A stretch of 64,000 nucleotides of DNA from Jacaranda mimosifolia. Taxonomy: Eukaryota > Streptophyta > Magnoliopsida > Lamiales > Bignoniaceae. The stretch lies in assembly GCA_018894105.1 (NCBI GenBank), contig CM032119.1, positions 11,115,246-11,179,245 of the forward strand, given 5' to 3'. Below the pieces are notes generated by a model. It worked only from the letters and a program-made list of their open reading frames with translations, was not told where the DNA came from and ran no database searches. Positions 23,831-36,032 of the stretch are shown here, one piece after another (the first letter of the stretch is position 1; each line of letters opens with the position of its first letter). The position numbers and the translations under genes were made by a program.

Positions 23831-24205
23831 CCCACTAATCCTTTATATCGCTGCTCAAGAACATTCTGTTGGAGCTTTATTAGCACAAGGAAATAATGAA
23901 GGAAAGGAAAATGCCTTGTACTACTTGAGCAGGATAATGATGCCAAATGAGGTGAAATACTCGCCAATTGAGAAAATATATTTGGCTCTAATTTTTTGCA
24001 ATTCAAAAGCTAAAACATTATTTTCAAGCTTATATTGTCCGTCTCGTCTCAAAGGAAAATCCATTAAAATATGTCATGTCAAAACCCGTCCTATCTGACA
24101 AACCTGCAAGGTGGTACCTTCAGTTGCAACAATTTGAGATTGTCTATATTCCGCAGAAGGTAGTAAAAGGACAAGTTTTGGCTGACTTCTTGGTTGATCA
24201 CCCTA
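23831..24205 (+). pseudogene. Retroviral-type RNase H of the first Tat element
   Basis: Read across frames: LLYIAAQEHSVGALLAQ, LYYLSRIMMPNEVKYSPIEK, then after a frame change KPVLSDKPARWYLQLQQFEI and VKGQVLADFLVDHPIP. This is the RNase H that follows reverse transcriptase in all Ty3/gypsy pols. One frame shift near 24060 and a stop near 23824 disable it. Confidence 0.8.
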
Positions 24206-24269
24206 TCCCTGCTGAGTGGGAATTATCTAATAATCTACTTGATGAAGATGTCTTGATAGTTGAAATTAC

Positions 24270-24690
24270 ACCTTCTTGGATGATGTACTTTGATGGAGCA
24301 TCCCATAGAGAAGGAACTGGTGCTGGAGTTGTATTCATCACATCTGATGATGAAGTATTACCATATTCCTTCACTTTAACTAAAAATTGTTCCAACAACG
24401 TTGCTGAATATCAAGCTCTTATTCATAGGTTGGAGATGGCAGTTGACATAAAACAATTGCATCTTAAAGTCTATGGAGATTCTAAGTTGGTGGCCAACCA
24501 GTTGCTTGGATCATATGAAGTCAAGAAGCCTGAGTTACTCTCATACTTTAATTACGCAAAAAGACTCATTGGATGGCTTAGGGATGTAGAAATTGAACAT
24601 GTGCCAAGGAAGGAAAATAAGCAACCTGATGCGTTAGCTAAATTGGCCTCTTCACTTGCCATACTTGAAAATGAAATGCGTATTCCAATA
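24270..24690 (+). pseudogene. Second, archaeal-type RNase H (aRNH) of the first Tat element
   Basis: An uninterrupted stretch reads MMYFDGASHREGTGAGVVF (first Asp), NNVAEYQALIHRLEMA (Glu), LKVYGDSKLVANQLLG (second Asp) and ENKQPDALAKLAS (last Asp). The complete DEDD set is present, which is unusual for this element. The domain is specific to Tat elements among plant gypsy elements and is thought to replace part of the first RNase H function. Confidence 0.88.
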
Positions 24691-24779
24691 TGTAGAAGTT
24701 GGGTTGTGTCGCCAATTTTTGAGGATGAGGATTCTAAAGAAGATGAAAGCCATGTTGTTCAAGTGTTTGAGATAGAGAA

Positions 24780-25985
24780 GGAAGATTGGCGCCAACTAAT
24801 GATGGATTATTTGAAGTACGAGAAGTTACCTGATGATCCACGCCAAAGAGTTGATATCCGACGTCGCATGGCTCGCTTCATCTATTATAACGGTGTGCTT
24901 TATAGGCGAGATTTGATGAAGTTTTCTTGTGATGTTCAAGTGATGATGAAGCTATCCAAGCCATGGAAGAAGCTCATTCTAGAGTTTGTGGCGCCTACCA
25001 GTCGGGTCCAAAATTACATTTTCGAATAAAAAGAATGGCCTACTACTAGCTGAGAATGGTAAAAGATTGCATGGATTTTGCTCAAAGATGTCGAGCGTGC
25101 TAATTTCACGCAAATTTCATTCACCAACCACCCGAGCCATTACATCCAACTGTCGTTTCATGGCCATTTGATGCTTGGGGGTTAGATGTAGTTGGGCACA
25201 TGACAAAGTCTTCTGCTGGACACTTGTATATATTGGCTGCAACAAACTATTTCTCTAAGTGGGCTGAAGCGATACTCCTCAAAGAAGTAAAGAAGGAAAA
25301 TGTTGCTGACTTTATCTGCATCAACATTATATATCGCTATGGGGTTCCTCGATACATATCACTAATAATGGAAAGCCCTTTAGTAATAGTCTGATAGATA
25401 AACTTTGTCAAAAATTCAATTTTAAGCAAAGGAAATCTTCCATGTATTATGCCACGGCTAATAGTCTTGCTGAGGCATTTAATAAAACTTTGTATAATTT
25501 GTTGAAGAAAGTAGTCTCAAAGTCAAAGAGGGATTGGCATGAAAGGATTGGAGAAGCTTTATGGGCATATCGAACTACTCATAAAACACCTACACAAGCA
25601 ACTCTGTATTCATTAGTTTATGGTGTTGAAGTTGTTTTACCTATTGAGCAGCAAATTCCTTCATTAAGGATAGCCATACAAGAAGGATTGGTCGAGGAAG
25701 AAAATGCACGAAGGATTGATCGAGGAAGAAAATGCACGCTTACATCTTGAAGAATTGGAGGCCCTTGATGAGAAAAGATTGGAAGCACAACAAAGACTTG
25801 AGTGTTATCAAGCTAGGCTCTCCAGAGCATTTAACAAGAAGGTGTGATCACGATCTTTTCAAGTATGAGATTTGGTGCTTACTGTGAGAAGGCCCATCAT
25901 CATGACTCATCGAACTGGGAATAAATTCACATCAAAATGGGATAGTCCTTATGTTGTCAAAGAAGTCTATACAAATGGTGCATAA
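24780..25985 (+). pseudogene. Integrase of the first Tat element
   Basis: The HHCC zinc domain is read at 24945-25110 in two frames (AHSRVCGAYQSG, then CMDFAQRCRAC) with stops at expected tryptophans. The catalytic core has WGLDVVGHM with the first Asp intact (about 25180-25210), FSKWAEAILLKEV, then TNNGKPFSN where SDNGKPF is expected, so the second Asp is Asn, and LAEAFNKTLYNL with the Glu. WAYRTTHKTPTQATLYSLVY and the C-terminal HRTGNKFTSKWDSPYVV follow (to about 25985). It would insert cDNA into chromosomes; the Asp-to-Asn change and stops make it dead. Confidence 0.88.
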
Positions 25986-26154
25986 AAGATACTGACTTTG
26001 CTGGCCTTGTCAAATAATATTTGCAATAATCCTTTCACATTGGAGATGTCAAATTTGCTGAAGCCCCTTATTGATTCAAGCACAAATTGAACACTATCTT
26101 TGATAGATGAGAGGGAGTCAAGTGGAGTATTTGCTATTCTCTTACGAAGGTCAT

Positions 26155-26625
26155 TCCACAACATTTGAAGTTCATTTGGAGGACAATGGTACATTGCCCC
26201 TAAAGCTTACACATTGGAACTCTTGCTTCAAGAAGTCTCTTGGGATCACCCCTCCATATAAAGCAAGTTTGTTAGCATTGGTCACTCCCAATATCCTTTG
26301 ATATAGTGGAATTCGCCATTAAATTGAAAAGTATCTCCCTCCTTGGCCTTGCCTTCAATGATGTTACGACCCAATGTGGGTAGAAGAATTAATTTGTTTG
26401 ATTGTTGGTGATGAATTAATTCGTTTGGAGGATAATAATGAGTTGCCCTAAGCGCCCACCCCTTGTAAGTCTTGATCTCTTGGGTCTATTAATGTTGCAA
26501 CCCAATGTTGAAAAAGAACTAGTTTGATTGATTGTTGATGACGAATTAGTTCGTTTGGAGGACAATAATGAGTTGCCCTTAAAGCTCACACCATGGAAGT
26601 CTTGATCTCTTTGGTCCATTAAATC
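26155..26625 (+). repeat. Degenerate tandem repeat, about three units
   Basis: The clearest units share 'TTCGTTTGGAGGA.AATAATGAGTTGCCCT', 'AAGTCTTGATCTCTT.GG' and 'ACCCAATGT'; they span about 26360-26487 and 26491-26625. An older partial unit (TTCATTTGGAGGACAATGGT) begins near 26170. Confidence 0.75.
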
Positions 26626-27744
26626 AGCCTTGACTTCTTTGTTCCATATCTACCAATAAGTGGATTATGAGTTGTCAAAAGTGTGCCTTTCTCCATGGTT
26701 GATTCTTTTCATCAAAAATAATTAAGTGTTGCACTCCGGCGACAGATGAAATATCTTTAAAATAAACCATGGTGCGACCTATCAAAAGAAAAGTTAATCA
26801 AGTTGATGAGAAGGAAAAGAAGAAAAGAGGATGTTCTAAGAAGATTGATATTCATAAATAAATCAAGTAATGGTGGAAACGCCCTTAGTTTGATGACTTA
26901 CTTGAAGTATGTCCGTTAATTCATACCTCGGTCAACCTCGTATTTTGTTGATAATGGATGCCAAAGAATGGTAGAGCAATCTTCCTTCAATTGCAACAAT
27001 TGATTCTTGAATGAATAGAGTTGACAATTGTGTAAATTCTGCGAATTTCCTTTCGTCGAACAGTTGGTGTGCGGGAACAAAAAAAGGAATGAATAGTTGA
27101 ATAAAGAAGGGGATAAATCCACAAATTCTCAATCCAAATTTTTTAGAGCTTTTCAACAATCAATTTGATGAAATTGATCTCATAGAATGCTCCTTTTATA
27201 GTATTTTCTTGAAGTATTCTAATCCAAGTACAATTAGGAAACTAAATCCTAATTCAAATCAAATGCTTGATTTTAATGGGTGATAAGGACATGATAGAGT
27301 TTTACCTGATTTTGCCTTGTTTCTAATCTGGAAACCGAGTTTACCTTTCATTAAGCTGAAGACCTTACATCTCGCTCAAGCTCTTTAATCGAAATGGGAC
27401 TCTGCAGGAATGGGACTATGCGAGACAAAGAGGAATAGGAAAATTCAAACTAAGTGGGAATTAATTGTTTGGCTACTTGGATATTTCTTTGGCGAAAAAC
27501 AATTGCAAAGCGATATCTTCATTCCTTGAAATGTTGGCTTCTGAAAACGGCAACAAGCTTTGTGCAGTGGGGTCGGTACTCGGAAATTGAATTCTTCAAA
27601 CCACAATTGAAAACAACAATTGAATTTGCAATTGCAGCTGAAAAGGAAATGCATGATTAGCAATGCATTTGAGGGATGAAATGTTTGATTACAAGTCAAC
27701 TTGGCCGTGGCAGCGTGATGCTGGGTTTGCTCTCTCTCTCTGTC

Positions 27745-27912
27745 GCTATATATATATTACAAGTTCATATTATATATATATATATATTAAAGACTCATAT
27801 GATATATATATATGTATTTAAATATGCATATATATATATATTAAAGATTCATATGTTATATATATATGTGTATGTGTGTGTTTGTATATTATGTATATAT
27901 ATATATAATATG
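27745..27912. repeat. TA-rich microsatellite cluster
   Basis: Runs of TATATATA are broken by 'TTAAAGA(C/T)TCATATG' repeated twice and a short TG run. This is replication-slippage sequence. Confidence 0.9.
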
Positions 27913-27987
27913 TTCTCAAATATTTCAAGTCTTGTCTCTTTTGTGATTGATTTGCACCCATTCGTCAAGCCTTGAAGTGGGAGCATT

Positions 27988-28843
27988 TGTAAACATATTA
28001 AATTCTTGACTAATTGAGAAGTGACACATGTAAAATAATATATTAAATATTAATTTAAAATTTTCTATTTAAATTTTGGAATATATTAAATTTAATTCAA
28101 AAAAAATAAATAGTTCATTTTAATTAATAATTTAATATTTATTTTATCAAGCATTGACAAGTGTCAAATATGGAGTGTCTGCATCAATGGACCAATCAAA
28201 TCAATGATATTTGATATTGATGTTATCTTTTAATGTTTGATATTATCAAATCAAATATATCTTATATTATCTCTTGATTTTGATACTATCTTATCAAAGA
28301 GATAACATTTGAAGGAGTTCAAGTCAATCAGAAGTCTTCCATCAAACACCTATATAAAGAGGTGATTCCAGCTCATTTGACACAACACAAATTCCAGCAG
28401 ACAAGAGAAGCTTTGAAGGAGTCCAGCAATTCTCTCAAGCAAATTCAAGGAGATCCACGACGTCAGGGTGTTCTTTGAGGAATCCATATATTTTGGCGTT
28501 TGATTCGAGACTAAGGTGCGAAGCTCCCGAATTGACATTATTCTATTCAAATCAAATTCAGAGAAAATCCACGATGTTCAAAGCATTTTTCACAGAATTC
28601 ATATATTTTTAGCACTTAATTCGAGATTAAGGTGTGAAACCCTCGAATTAGCGTTATTCTATTCAAATCAAATTCAAAGGAGATCCACGGCGTTTAAAGC
28701 GTTTTTCGCGGAGCTCAAGATTATATTTGGAAGGAAAGAATCAGAGGATTAGATTAGAGATAGAATCCACTGTTGATAAATTGATTTTGATTTTAATTTT
28801 ATTTGTACAATTTTTTTCTTGTTTTGTAATTTTAATTTTTGCA
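27988..28843 (+). repeat. 3' LTR of the first Tat element
   Basis: It starts TGTAAACATATTAAATTC and follows the 5' LTR base by base with scattered substitutions and one small insertion (AAATCAATG context at about 28198). It ends at about TTTTTGCA (28836-28843). Confidence 0.8.
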
Positions 28844-29414
28844 GACAAAAAAATTTGTTGTTACAGTATGTTTCTGGTGCATTAGGGGCAATGTATTAAA
28901 AAATAATTTTAATATTAAAATATATTGTTTTATAGAAGTATTTATTATTGTATCTTCATTTAATTATTTATTTGGCTTAAATTCATTATATATTCATTTA
29001 AATTGCACTCTAATGAGATAACGATCAATTAAAATTGCATATCACATTACATTAAATCTCTATCAAAGTGAGGATGTTCAAGTGGCTCAAAACTCTTATA
29101 CTTCACACACACACATACACAAAGAGATAATGAAATCCATACAAACATAATAGAAGGTCGAAGGAGAAGATGTTCAAGTTTCAAAAGTTGTTCTTGAATT
29201 TTCAAGATGTGGTCTCCAAGTCTTAAGTTAATAAATTTTCAAAATATGATCTACAAGCTTTCAAGCCAACTGTACAAGTATTATAAATTAAAATTCCTCA
29301 AATCTAACAGATTTTTTGCCCAAGATCAAAAACAATCAATGAAAGATGTGCTTTTCAACGAATTAATATTCAATTTTATTTAAGCAATCTGCACAATGTT
29401 TGGAGAGAAAAAAA

Positions 29415-29533
<119 letters not shown>

Positions 29534-30360
29534 GGAAATAAATCTATATATCGATTGGTCTTCTTCTCGAGTGAATAGAACCTTTTAACTTGAGGAATTT
29601 ATATTCATAAAATTTGTGCAGTTGGCACGAAAGTTTCTGTTTGTCCCCCATGTCTCGAAATTACTTTATTAACTCGGGGATTGGAGACCACATATATCTT
29701 GGAAATATGTGGAACTGGGAATACTAGTGGAAATGCTTGGCGATTTTTCTCTTTTTTCTAGGCTTGAAATTTGGAAGACTTGAGAAGCACTTTTTTGAAA
29801 CTTAAAACGTTTTCTCATTCTTCTTTAATTTTCAATATGTGAATTAGCAATGAAAGTAGTACAATCTTTGCATCCGTGGAATTGGAGTCAAACCAAAATT
29901 ATCCAAAGTCGCCAAACGTGAAAATTGAGATCATGCATGCGGCTGCACAGACCAAATCACCTCCAACACCAATTAAGCAGTACCTATTATAAAACAAAAC
30001 CAATCAAATTAAACACACACTGCAAGATTAATCTTGCCATGCATAACAACAAGCTAGCCCTGAGCCCTCTTAACTAAGTTTTCATTAATTAACCCAAAAA
30101 TTAAAGACAAGGCCAAATTATATATATATATTGACTAGCTAGGCAACAACATGACAGGTTCCATATTAATCTAAACCAGCATAGTTATCTTTGTCATTGC
30201 CGCGCGCCTAACAGAAACAGATTAGATTATTTAATTTGTCTAACCAAAGGAGAGACAAACAAATCGGTGATGCTAGCTACCTAGCTGTTTCCTCAGTTTG
30301 CTGCTTTAATGCCAAGGCCTTGAGCTACCTCATTCAAACGGCAAATTAATTAATACCCAT

Positions 30361-30398
30361 CTGCATCTGCACCTGCACCTGCACCTGCACCTGCACTT
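30361..30398. repeat. (CTGCAC)n hexamer repeat
   Basis: Six copies of CTGCAC, the first being CTGCAT. Confidence 0.95.
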
Positions 30399-30654
30399 CT
30401 TGGATTTCTTCTGATTTTGGGCTAATTGAGAAGGAAAACCTTATCTTCATCAGTTTCATGTCCTGATTACAGGTTAGTTGGCTGCAAAGTATATTTAATT
30501 ATTTATTTGATGGCAAAACAGTTGGAGTTGGACGTTAATTAACAGGGGTTCCACTAATTGTTTGGATTTATTAATTCCTTAAGTCCATCGTGTTACATAA
30601 CCGGCCGTTTGGTGATAATTAAGTTGAATATTATTTATGCTCAGATCTACTGTC

Positions 30655-31620
30655 GGTTGGAAATTGGTCTTCTTTGACCAATTATTCAAATGGGCTCAAA
30701 GTATTAATTTTTAAGAAATTAGTGATCATCGTAAACTACGTCGCGGGTAGATGATGATAATGTGATTAATTGGCCAAAACCAATTTCAAATGAATGAGAA
30801 ATTAATAGTCAAAGTGAACTATTTGATGGTTGACTAAGTTTAGGAAGACTAAAGAATAAGCCAAAGGAATGGGAGGAGAGAAACTCCATCTCACATTGAA
30901 AGAGAAACAAAACGTGGGCTAAAATAAATAATTCAATTATGGAGGTAATGGATGGGTCCCTTGGATGTACCACAAGTGTTTGAGGGAGAGAGGACCTAGA
31001 TGGCTGTGAGTTCAATCCAACCCACACGCGCACCACCGCCCAGTCGGTTTGGGCTTGGGCTTGGATTAAATTGAATTGGGCATTCAGTCCAATATTAAAT
31101 TTTTGGATCAAATTCAATCTGAATTTTATTTGGCCCAACAAAAACCTTCAAACTTCTCCAGAATTTAATTTTCAGTGTTTGATGAACAAGAAAATTTTTG
31201 GAAAATATAAAACAGTGTATGGAAAATGCAAACCTGTAGTTACGATACATTTGGACTGTATCTTTCAACCTGCCTGCATTGATAAAATAATTCTTGCTTG
31301 GGAAAAATAGTAGCCATTTTGACCACCTTTCGACTACTTCTTTGGCTCTATATATATCAATCTTGAATTGCATCATTCCAGTCAGTCATCTTCTTATACA
31401 TATAATATTTCTACATAGTCCAAAGAGTTCAGTACACTTGAGTTCAAAGTGATCAAACGGTGTGTAGTGCTGCTACTGTTTGATAAAATTATTATATCTT
31501 AGGAGACGATAACCAGTTTGCCATTAGCACCAATGCGGGACTAATTCGCGTTAAAGACAGAGAGCTCCACTCTCACCTCGACTACTTATTTATCACAAAA
31601 ATTTTACAACCGAATCAACA
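30655..31620 (+). repeat. 5' LTR of the copia element
   Basis: It starts at GGTTGGAAATTGG (a decayed TGTTGG) and ends CGAATCAACA. It shares order and sequence with 36033-36861, which is shorter because of small deletions near 36460-36480. A TATA-like TATATATA lies at about 31350. Confidence 0.85.
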
Positions 31621-31756
31621 ATTTTAAGACAAATTACTAGCTTTTGTGAGCACAGCATCCAACCAGACTTCTATCCACGTCACTGCACATATTCCTGCCC
31701 GTGGAGAAAGACTAGAAAAATTTACTAGAATTGATTTTAAGAGGTGGCAGTAGAAA

Positions 31757-32430
31757 ATGCCGTTTTACCTCACAACCTTGAGTCTTGTCAGATTCTTGAA
31801 AGAGAATGCACTTGTTGTACCTAAGGAGGACACTAATGTCCAAAACGAGCAGTTTTGGATGCCTGGAATCAAAGTGACTTTTTGTGCCAAAACTATTTTC
31901 TGAATGGACTGGATGATTTCTTATACAATGTCTATAGTCCTATTAAAACCAAGTAGAGGATGCCGATTTGAAGAAATTTGTGGTGGCCAAAATTTTTAGA
32001 CTATAAGATGGTGATTCCAAATCTATCATGAGCCAAGTCCAAGATTGCAGATTATTTTGCACAAAATTCATGTTAAAAACATGATTTTAAGTGAATCCTT
32101 TCAAGTAGCTACAATTATTGAGAAGCTACCACTATCGTGGAAGGACTTCAAGAACTATCTCTAACATAAAAGAAAGGAGATGAGTTTTGAAAATTTAATT
32201 GTTCGATTGAGGATTGAAGAGGACAATCGAATGTTTGACGTTAAGACAAGCAAGAACAAAATGGAGGCCAGAGCAAACTTGGTTGAACTAATTGCAAATA
32301 CAAGCAAAAAGAGGAAGCATTAAGGGGCCGATAAAAATAGCAAAGGCAAGAAGCCTATAAGGTTTCAAGGAAATTTCTATAACTGTGAAAAGCTGAACTA
32401 CAAGGCCAAAGATTATCGAATTCCTAAGAA
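31757..32430 (+). pseudogene. gag of the copia element
   Basis: Broken frames include ATIIEKLPLSWKDFKNYL, then KRKEMSFENLIVRLRIEED and NRMFDVKTSKNK, the UBN2-type Gag C-terminal region. A decayed zinc knuckle region (NCEKLNYKAKDYR) follows near 32378-32420. Many stops lie upstream of 32150. Confidence 0.7.
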
Positions 32431-32499
32431 GAACAAAACGAATCAAGCCCATACAACTAAGGACAAGTCCGTACCATTGGACCTATCTGAATGGAAACT

Positions 32500-33560
32500 C
32501 TCGGCAGTGGTTTTTGAAGCCAACATTGCTAATCCGAAAGAGTGGTGGATTGACAATGGTGCCACTTAGCACATTTGTTTTGAAAAGTATATATTTTCGA
32601 TTTATACTCATGTTAATGAAAAAGAACTTTGTATGGGAAATTTGGCAACTTCTGATATTATTGGAATGGACAAGGTTGTTCTGAAGATGACTTTTACAGC
32701 TGAATAAAGTTCTTCATGTGCCAGACATTCGCAAGAACTTAGTGTCAAGTTCTCTATTAGTGAAAAATGGTTTTAAGCTTGTATTTAAGTCTGACAAGTT
32801 TGTGCTTTCTAAGAATGGCCTATTTCTAGGTAAAGGCTATGTGTAGAATGGGCTATTCAAGTTTAATGTAACGCATGCACTAAAAAATGTTCAAGCGAAT
32901 GAAAATAAAGCCTCTAGTTCTGTTTATTTGATTTAGTGTTATGATTTATAGCACGTTAGATTAGGACATGTTAATTTTAGCACTTTGCGTAGAATAATAA
33001 ATTTGGAGTTATTGCCTCCATTTCAAATTGACACAACTCAAAAGTGTGAAATAAGTTTTGAAGCCAAAATGGCTAAAGCTCCTTTTCAATCGGTTGAAAG
33101 AAGCACAACGCCTCTAGAATTAATCCATAGCGATATATGTGATTTGAATTTTCTACAAACTAGAGTGTGGGAAAAAGTATTTCATTACTTTTATTGATGA
33201 TTGCACAAAGTTTTGCTACGTATTCCTTTTACAAAGCAAAGATGAAGCACGAGAAGCATTCAAGTATTATAAAACTGTGGTTAAAATCAATTTAGCAAAC
33301 AGATTAAGGCTATAAAAAATGATAGAGGTGGTGAATATAGAGTACCATTTGAAGAATTCTGCTCAAATTATGGCATTATTCGCCAAATGATGGCTCCTTA
33401 CTTACCTCAATCAAACAGAGTTGCTGAACGCAAAAATCAAACTCTTAAGGAAATGATGAATGCTATGTTGATCAATTGTGGGTGACCTCAGAAAATATGG
33501 AGGGAAGCTATTCTTTCAGCTAACCACATTTGAATAAAATACCCCACAAAGTGAAAGATG
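32500..33560 (+). pseudogene. Protease and integrase of the copia element
   Basis: The protease active site reads WWIDNGAT followed by TAG (family: DSGAS/T-x-H). After broken sequence the GAG-pre-integrase block reads [22 protein letters not shown] text (about 32950-33010), then [20 protein letters not shown]. After a frameshift come [23 protein letters not shown] and SNRVAERKNQTLKEMM, covering the catalytic Asp, Asp and Glu positions. Frameshifts at about 33195 and 33290 and several stops disable it. Confidence 0.8.
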
Positions 33561-34039
33561 AAACTCTTTATGAATTATGAAAAAGTCACAAACCTTCTTA
33601 CAAATATGTGAAAGTGTGGGGGTGCTTAGCTAAGGTCGAGGTACCCAAGCCAAAACAGTTAAGAATAGGATCGAAAACTATTGATTGCATTTTTATTGGA
33701 TATGCACACAATAGTATTGCCTATCGATTCTTGGTGATAAATCAGCAATTCTTGATATAAATGAAAGAATGATAATTAAATTCAGGAATGTTGTATTTTT
33801 TAAAAATATCTTTCCTTGTAAAGATAAGGAAGCAGCAAGTTCTCGTAAAACATTGTTGGAATCACCAAGTGGTTCTCAATCGAATAAAGAACCAAGATGA
33901 AGCAAAAGGGTCCGAAAGGAAAAGACGTTTAGCCCAAATTTCCTTACTTATATGTTAGAAAGTGAACTACAGACAATTAGTGAATCATTGTACAGTCCAG
34001 AAGCACCTTTCTAGAAAGAAGCTATCAACAGTGAAATAG

Positions 34040-34820
34040 AGTCAATCATACAGAATCACACATGGGAGCTCGTTGATCTCATTAGGCTGTAAGTGGATTC
34101 TTCGAAGGAAATATAAAGAAAATGGCTCTATAGACAAATATAAGGCTAGGTTAGTAGCAAAAGGGTTCAAACAAAAGGAAGGACTTGATTTCTTCAATAC
34201 TTATTCACCAGTGACAAGAATCACATCCATCATGGTGCTTATTGCAATAGCAGTCCTGAATAACCTTGCAATACATCAAATGGATGTGAAAGTAGCCTTC
34301 CTGAATGGTGAGTTAGATGAAGAAAACTATATGAAACAACTTGAAGGATTTGTTGTTCCTGAACAAGAAATGAAAGTGTGTAAACTTGTTAGTCATTGTA
34401 TGGACTTAAACAAGCTCCGAAATAATGGCATGAAAAATTTGACAAAGTATGTTGTCAAATGGTTTTAAAATAAATGAGTGTGATAAATGTATTTACTTCA
34501 AGGGCACTCAAAGTGAATTTGTTATGATTTGCATGTATATTGATGACATGCTAATAATGGGTAGCAATCAAGATATTACCTTGACTACCAAGAAAATGCT
34601 TATGCAGCATTTTTTCAAGAAAGATATGGGTATAGCGGATGTCATATTGAGGATCAAAATCATTAAAACGCCTGGCGGTCTAATTCTAACTCAATCCAAT
34701 TATGTTGAGAAAATTCTCAAGAAATTTAATGTGTATGACAACTCTCCAGTAAAAACGTCCATAGATCCCAGTCAACATCTGAGCAAAAATATTGGTGAAC
34801 CTGAATCTCAAGTGGAATAA
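34040..34820 (+). pseudogene. Reverse transcriptase of the copia element
   Basis: The read runs GCKWILRRKYKENGSIDKYK, ARLVAKGFKQKEGLDF, MDVKVAFLNGELDEENYM, a frame change near 34460, then FVMICMYIDDMLIMGSNQ with the YIDD polymerase box intact, and ILTQSNYVEKILKKFNV. Two long frames (34073-34468 and 34449-34820) overlap, showing a single frameshift in this part. Confidence 0.88.
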
Positions 34821-35470
34821 TTGATAATAATCGACAGTTTGATGTTTCTAACAAACTGTACTCACCCTGCCATTGTGTGCTCAATAAATAAGTTGAGTAG
34901 ATTTACGAGCAATCCTGGCAATGATCAATGGAAAGCACTGATAAGGGTACTTAGATTTCTTAAGTACACAATAGTTTACGGGTTACACTACACTAGATAT
35001 TCAGTTGTATTAGAATGATACAGTGATGCTAACTGAATATTGGATACAACAGACACCAAGTCCACAAATGGGTATGTTTTCACCTTAGATGGCGCTGTTG
35101 TGTCCTAGAAATCCTCTAAACAACCGTGTATAGCTCGTTATATGATAGAGTCTAAATTTATTACTTTAGACAAAGCTGGAAAAAAAGTAGAATGGCTCCA
35201 AAATTTCCTAGAGGATATTCCTTGTTGGCCTAAATCGATTTTTGCCATCACAATTCATTATGATAGTCAATCAGCAATTGGAAGGGCTCAAAGCAGCATG
35301 TACAATGATAAATCTTGTCACATTAGACGATGACATAATACCGTAAGGCAATTAATCTCACATAGGGTAATTTCACTTAACTATGTGAAGTCCAAGAATT
35401 TAGCGGATCCATTAACAAAAGGCTTACCCAGAGATCAAGTAAAACGCCTATCAAAAGAAATGAGATTAAA
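34821..35470 (+). pseudogene. RNase H of the copia element
   Basis: It contains CSINKLSRFTSNPGNDQWKA, YSDANWILDTTDTKSTNGY, IESKFITLDKAGKKVEWL, IHYDSQSAIG and SKNLADPLTKGLPRDQVK. These are the copia RNase H motifs with the Asp of YSDANW and HYDSQSA kept. Stops lie at 34818, near 35017, 35035 and 35106. Confidence 0.85.
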
Positions 35471-36032
35471 ACCCATAAAGTTTAAGAATCAACATAGCGG
35501 ACACCCAACTATGATGATTGGAAATCCCAAGAACTTGGTTCAATAGGACAACGAAGCTATGAAGGTTCATGTGAGCACTTCAACCTATTCCTATGATGTG
35601 GAAGTGCTGCCTGCTGAGTTGGTACAAGGTTAATTCTCGACTCTTAATGATTCCTAAAGTTAGAATAGCGGAGTATGGTAGGGCACACTTTATGGGAGAT
35701 CACCTATATACGTGTGAAGATGGGGCGCTTCATCACAAACACTTATGAATCCAACACCAGTGTTCATGGCCAAAATGGACACAACCAAAATTAACTAAAA
35801 AGCATAATGACGGCTATTATGTGGGTACTTTTGTTTCGGTTTACACCAATGGCTGAACAGTTCAAGACATTATGTTCACTAATTAGCCAAGTAAACCCGA
35901 TAGTGCTTCACTAAGAAAAGTTCAAATCCACAAGCTACTTATCCTAATGCAACAGTTGTTCACCTGAACTCTTTTGTGTCTGCATTAGCATATGCATCAT
36001 CAGTCGCATTAATTTCCATTCATGTGGGGGAC

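Larger units (their letters stand above)
25986..27987 (+). other. 3' non-coding region of the first Tat element
   Basis: No antisense gene could be read here, unlike the second Tat element at 43299. The region holds the tandem repeat at 26155-26625, AT microsatellites at 27745-27912, and a purine tract (GAAGTGGGAGC, 27974-27984) just before the 3' LTR. Confidence 0.6.
18507..28843 (+). mobile_element. Tat-lineage Ty3/gypsy LTR retrotransposon, complete but inactive
   Basis: Two long direct repeats (18507 to about 19398, and 27988 to about 28843) enclose gag, protease, reverse transcriptase, RNase H, a second archaeal-type RNase H and integrase, in that order. The double RNase H is the mark of the Tat lineage. 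A purine-rich tract GAAGTGGGAGC precedes the 3' LTR. Every domain carries stops or frameshifts. I could not find a matching target-site duplication (the flanks read GTATC and GACAA), so the outer ends are approximate or the ends have decayed. Confidence 0.88.

Noticed and set aside
26416..26619. Minus-strand frame in the Tat 3' region as an antisense gene like that of the second element
   Set aside because: The frame is just the tandem repeat read backwards and has no match to the antisense gene at 52089-54491.
27676..27975. 99-codon Tyr/Ile-rich frame
   Set aside because: TA microsatellite read-through before the 3' LTR.
31071..31376. Open frames on both strands inside the copia LTR
   Set aside because: They lie within LTR sequence, are not conserved in the 3' LTR and resemble no protein.
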